Origin: Bacteriovoracaceae bacterium UBA4573
GTDB lineage: Bacteria > Bdellovibrionota > UBA1018 > UBA923
Reading direction: 5' to 3'
Length of the DNA: 13,973 nt
NCBI GenBank assembly: GCA_002387735.1
Contig: DGKJ01000100.1
Span: 1-13,973, forward strand
Made by a program: the position numbers and the translations under genes. Positions 12,945 to 13,973 of this stretch are shown piece after piece; position 1 is the first letter of the stretch; each line of letters begins with the position of its first letter. The notes under the pieces were generated by a model. The model was given only the letters and a program-made list of their open reading frames with translations, had not been told where the DNA came from and did no database searches.

Positions 12945-13871
12945 ATGAAAACAGTATCAGTCATCATTCCTACCCGCGGACGCGATCGATGCTTGCGCAA
13001 CACTCTCGAGGATTTAAGTCGTCAGTCATTTAAAGACTTCGACGTGTGGGTTGTCGATCAGAACACCGCGCCGTTAAAAGACTTGGGACATCATCTGGGT
13101 AGTGTGAAACTCCGCCATATTCCGATGGAACCGCTTGGTTCTCACGCGGGTAGAAATAAAGCTATTTTTGCGACGGATTCTGAGCTCTGCGTTTTTGTAG
13201 ACGACGACGTACGACTCAAACCAGAATTTCTGTATTTACATGTGTCGAAACATCGAAGTCTGGCTTCTGATAAGATCGCTGTAGTTTGTGGCCGAGTTGT
13301 GCAACCTAAAGACGGCTATTCGGAAGAAAAAATGCAACGCATCGGCCAACTGGCGCGGTATAGTCGGTATTTCGGACTCGTCTCAGGTAATTTTGTAGGA
13401 CGAATGAGTGGCCATATTGACCACCTACACGAGTGCAATTTTTCGGCAAAGACTGATGTTCTCAAAGAAGTCGGCGGATTTAACGAAGAGTTTCGCGGTA
13501 ACGCCTATTTCGAAGGCGCAGAACTTGCGCTGCGAATAAAAAGTGCGGGCTATGGTCTGATATACGACGGTTCGATCGAAGTGCTGCATCTGCAAGAGGG
13601 TAGTGGAGGAAATCGCGAAAAAGATAAGGCGAAACACACCTATTGGTTTATGAGGAATTACAGTCTTCTTAACAGTGGTTTTATGTTGCGACCGATGATT
13701 CCATTTTTTGAAATTTACAACATTACCTACGTTTTTGCGAAAGCGCTAAAGAACAGGAATGTTTCCATTGCCGTTGAGGGACTTAGGGGTCTCAAAGACG
13801 GCTTTCGTTTTTTTTCACCCAGCGCGATCCGGTATCGCAGAACATCCGAAGGGAGTAACGATCGATCATGA
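12945..13871 (+). CDS. Glycosyltransferase family 2
   Basis: GT-A fold glycosyltransferase of 308 residues, cytoplasmic or membrane-associated. VSVIIPTRGRDRCLRNTLEDL (4-24, overlapping) is the GT2 opening motif, VVDQN (36-40) binds the nucleotide, GRNKAI (69-74) follows, and FVDDDVRL (84-91) carries the metal-binding Asp-x-Asp. GGFNEEFRG followed by EGAELALRIKSAGY corresponds to the acceptor/catalytic-base region, with Glu in place of the common ED. The C-terminal portion (KHTYWFMRNYSLLNSGF onward) resembles rhamnosyl- and other polysaccharide-assembling GT2 members, without clear membrane helices. The frame extends to a TTG at 12936, but ATG 12945 is the better start; GGTG just ahead may serve as a weak ribosome-binding site. 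It begins right after a strong terminator, so its promoter is unclear unless read-through occurs. It is translationally coupled to the next gene by ATGA. Confidence 0.88.
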   Translation: MKTVSVIIPTRGRDRCLRNTLEDLSRQSFKDFDVWVVDQNTAPLKDLGHHLGSVKLRHIPMEPLGSHAGRNKAIFATDSELCVFVDDDVRLKPEFLYLHVSKHRSLASDKIAVVCGRVVQPKDGYSEEKMQRIGQLARYSRYFGLVSGNFVGRMSGHIDHLHECNFSAKTDVLKEVGGFNEEFRGNAYFEGAELALRIKSAGYGLIYDGSIEVLHLQEGSGGNREKDKAKHTYWFMRNYSLLNSGFMLRPMIPFFEIYNITYVFAKALKNRNVSIAVEGLRGLKDGFRFFSPSAIRYRRTSEGSNDRS

Positions 13872-13973
13872 GAGGGAGTGTTGTCGCGATCGGAACAGAA
13901 CTTACGTCGGGTCAGATTATTAACTCCAATGCCGCAAAACTTTCTGCGGCGCTTACTTCGCTGGGTGTAGATT
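13868..13973 (+). CDS. cinA: CinA-type protein, 5' part only
   Basis: N-terminal 35 residues of a CinA-family protein (competence/damage-inducible, molybdopterin-binding-like domain; many members have nicotinamide-nucleotide amidase or ADP-ribose pyrophosphatase activity). VVAIGTELTSGQIINSNAAKL followed by LTSLGVD closely follows the family start, in which a short strand, GTELL, GQI-NTN and a helix recur. The ATG overlaps the GT2 stop in ATGA, and AAGGGAG lies about 12 bases upstream. The gene runs off the window, so completeness is unknown. It has no evident functional link to the polysaccharide genes. Confidence 0.88.
   Translation, partial: MRGSVVAIGTELTSGQIINSNAAKLSAALTSLGVD

Overview
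The window looks like a chromosomal piece of a Gram-negative bacterium of the old 'Deltaproteobacteria', most plausibly a relative of Bdellovibrio (Bdellovibrionota). Pointers are a folate-dependent TrmFO beside a Xer recombinase, two sigma-54 activators, an ADP-heptose-type GT9 glycosyltransferase (LPS-type envelope), a TrpR-type regulator and an HU-like protein. The lineage is inferred from gene content, not from a marker gene. No tRNA, rRNA, CRISPR array or insertion sequence was seen.

Left part (1-3738). On the minus strand, trmFO, lemA and a TPM-domain protein (running off the left edge) are tightly packed and read right to left as one probable operon. LemA and the TPM protein are a familiar envelope pair. 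A XerC/D-type tyrosine recombinase reads rightwards, divergent from trmFO.

Middle part (3746-7922). This is the most interesting region. Two sigma-54 (RpoN) activator genes point away from each other: a response regulator with receiver domain (minus, 5181-6566) and a receiver-less activator (plus, 6837-7922). The 270-bp gap between them holds a perfect consensus -24/-12 promoter facing the receiver-less gene and a one-mismatch one facing the response regulator, each placed so that it gives a short leader with a ribosome-binding site. Between the promoters are dyads suited to activator binding. Both activators therefore appear to depend on sigma-54, perhaps through a shared auto- or cross-activation loop. 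Downstream of the response regulator on the minus strand lie two small genes of unknown function, the second containing two abutting hairpins, and then an exported S1/P1-type zinc phosphoesterase.

Right part (7905-13973). Surface-polysaccharide genes: GT9 heptosyltransferase-like (minus), sugar-nucleotide epimerase/dehydratase and GT4 (plus, same operon), second GT4 (minus), and GT2 (plus). They lie in both orientations, with convergent 3' ends overlapping by 18 and 41 bases. Within this set sit a TrpR-type regulator and an HU-like gene with a strong ribosome-binding site and a textbook terminator. The start of a cinA-type gene overlaps the end of the GT2 gene by the ATGA motif and runs off the right edge.

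Several starts were set from ribosome-binding sites, promoter position or family length rather than from the longest open frame, and the reason is given in each entry.
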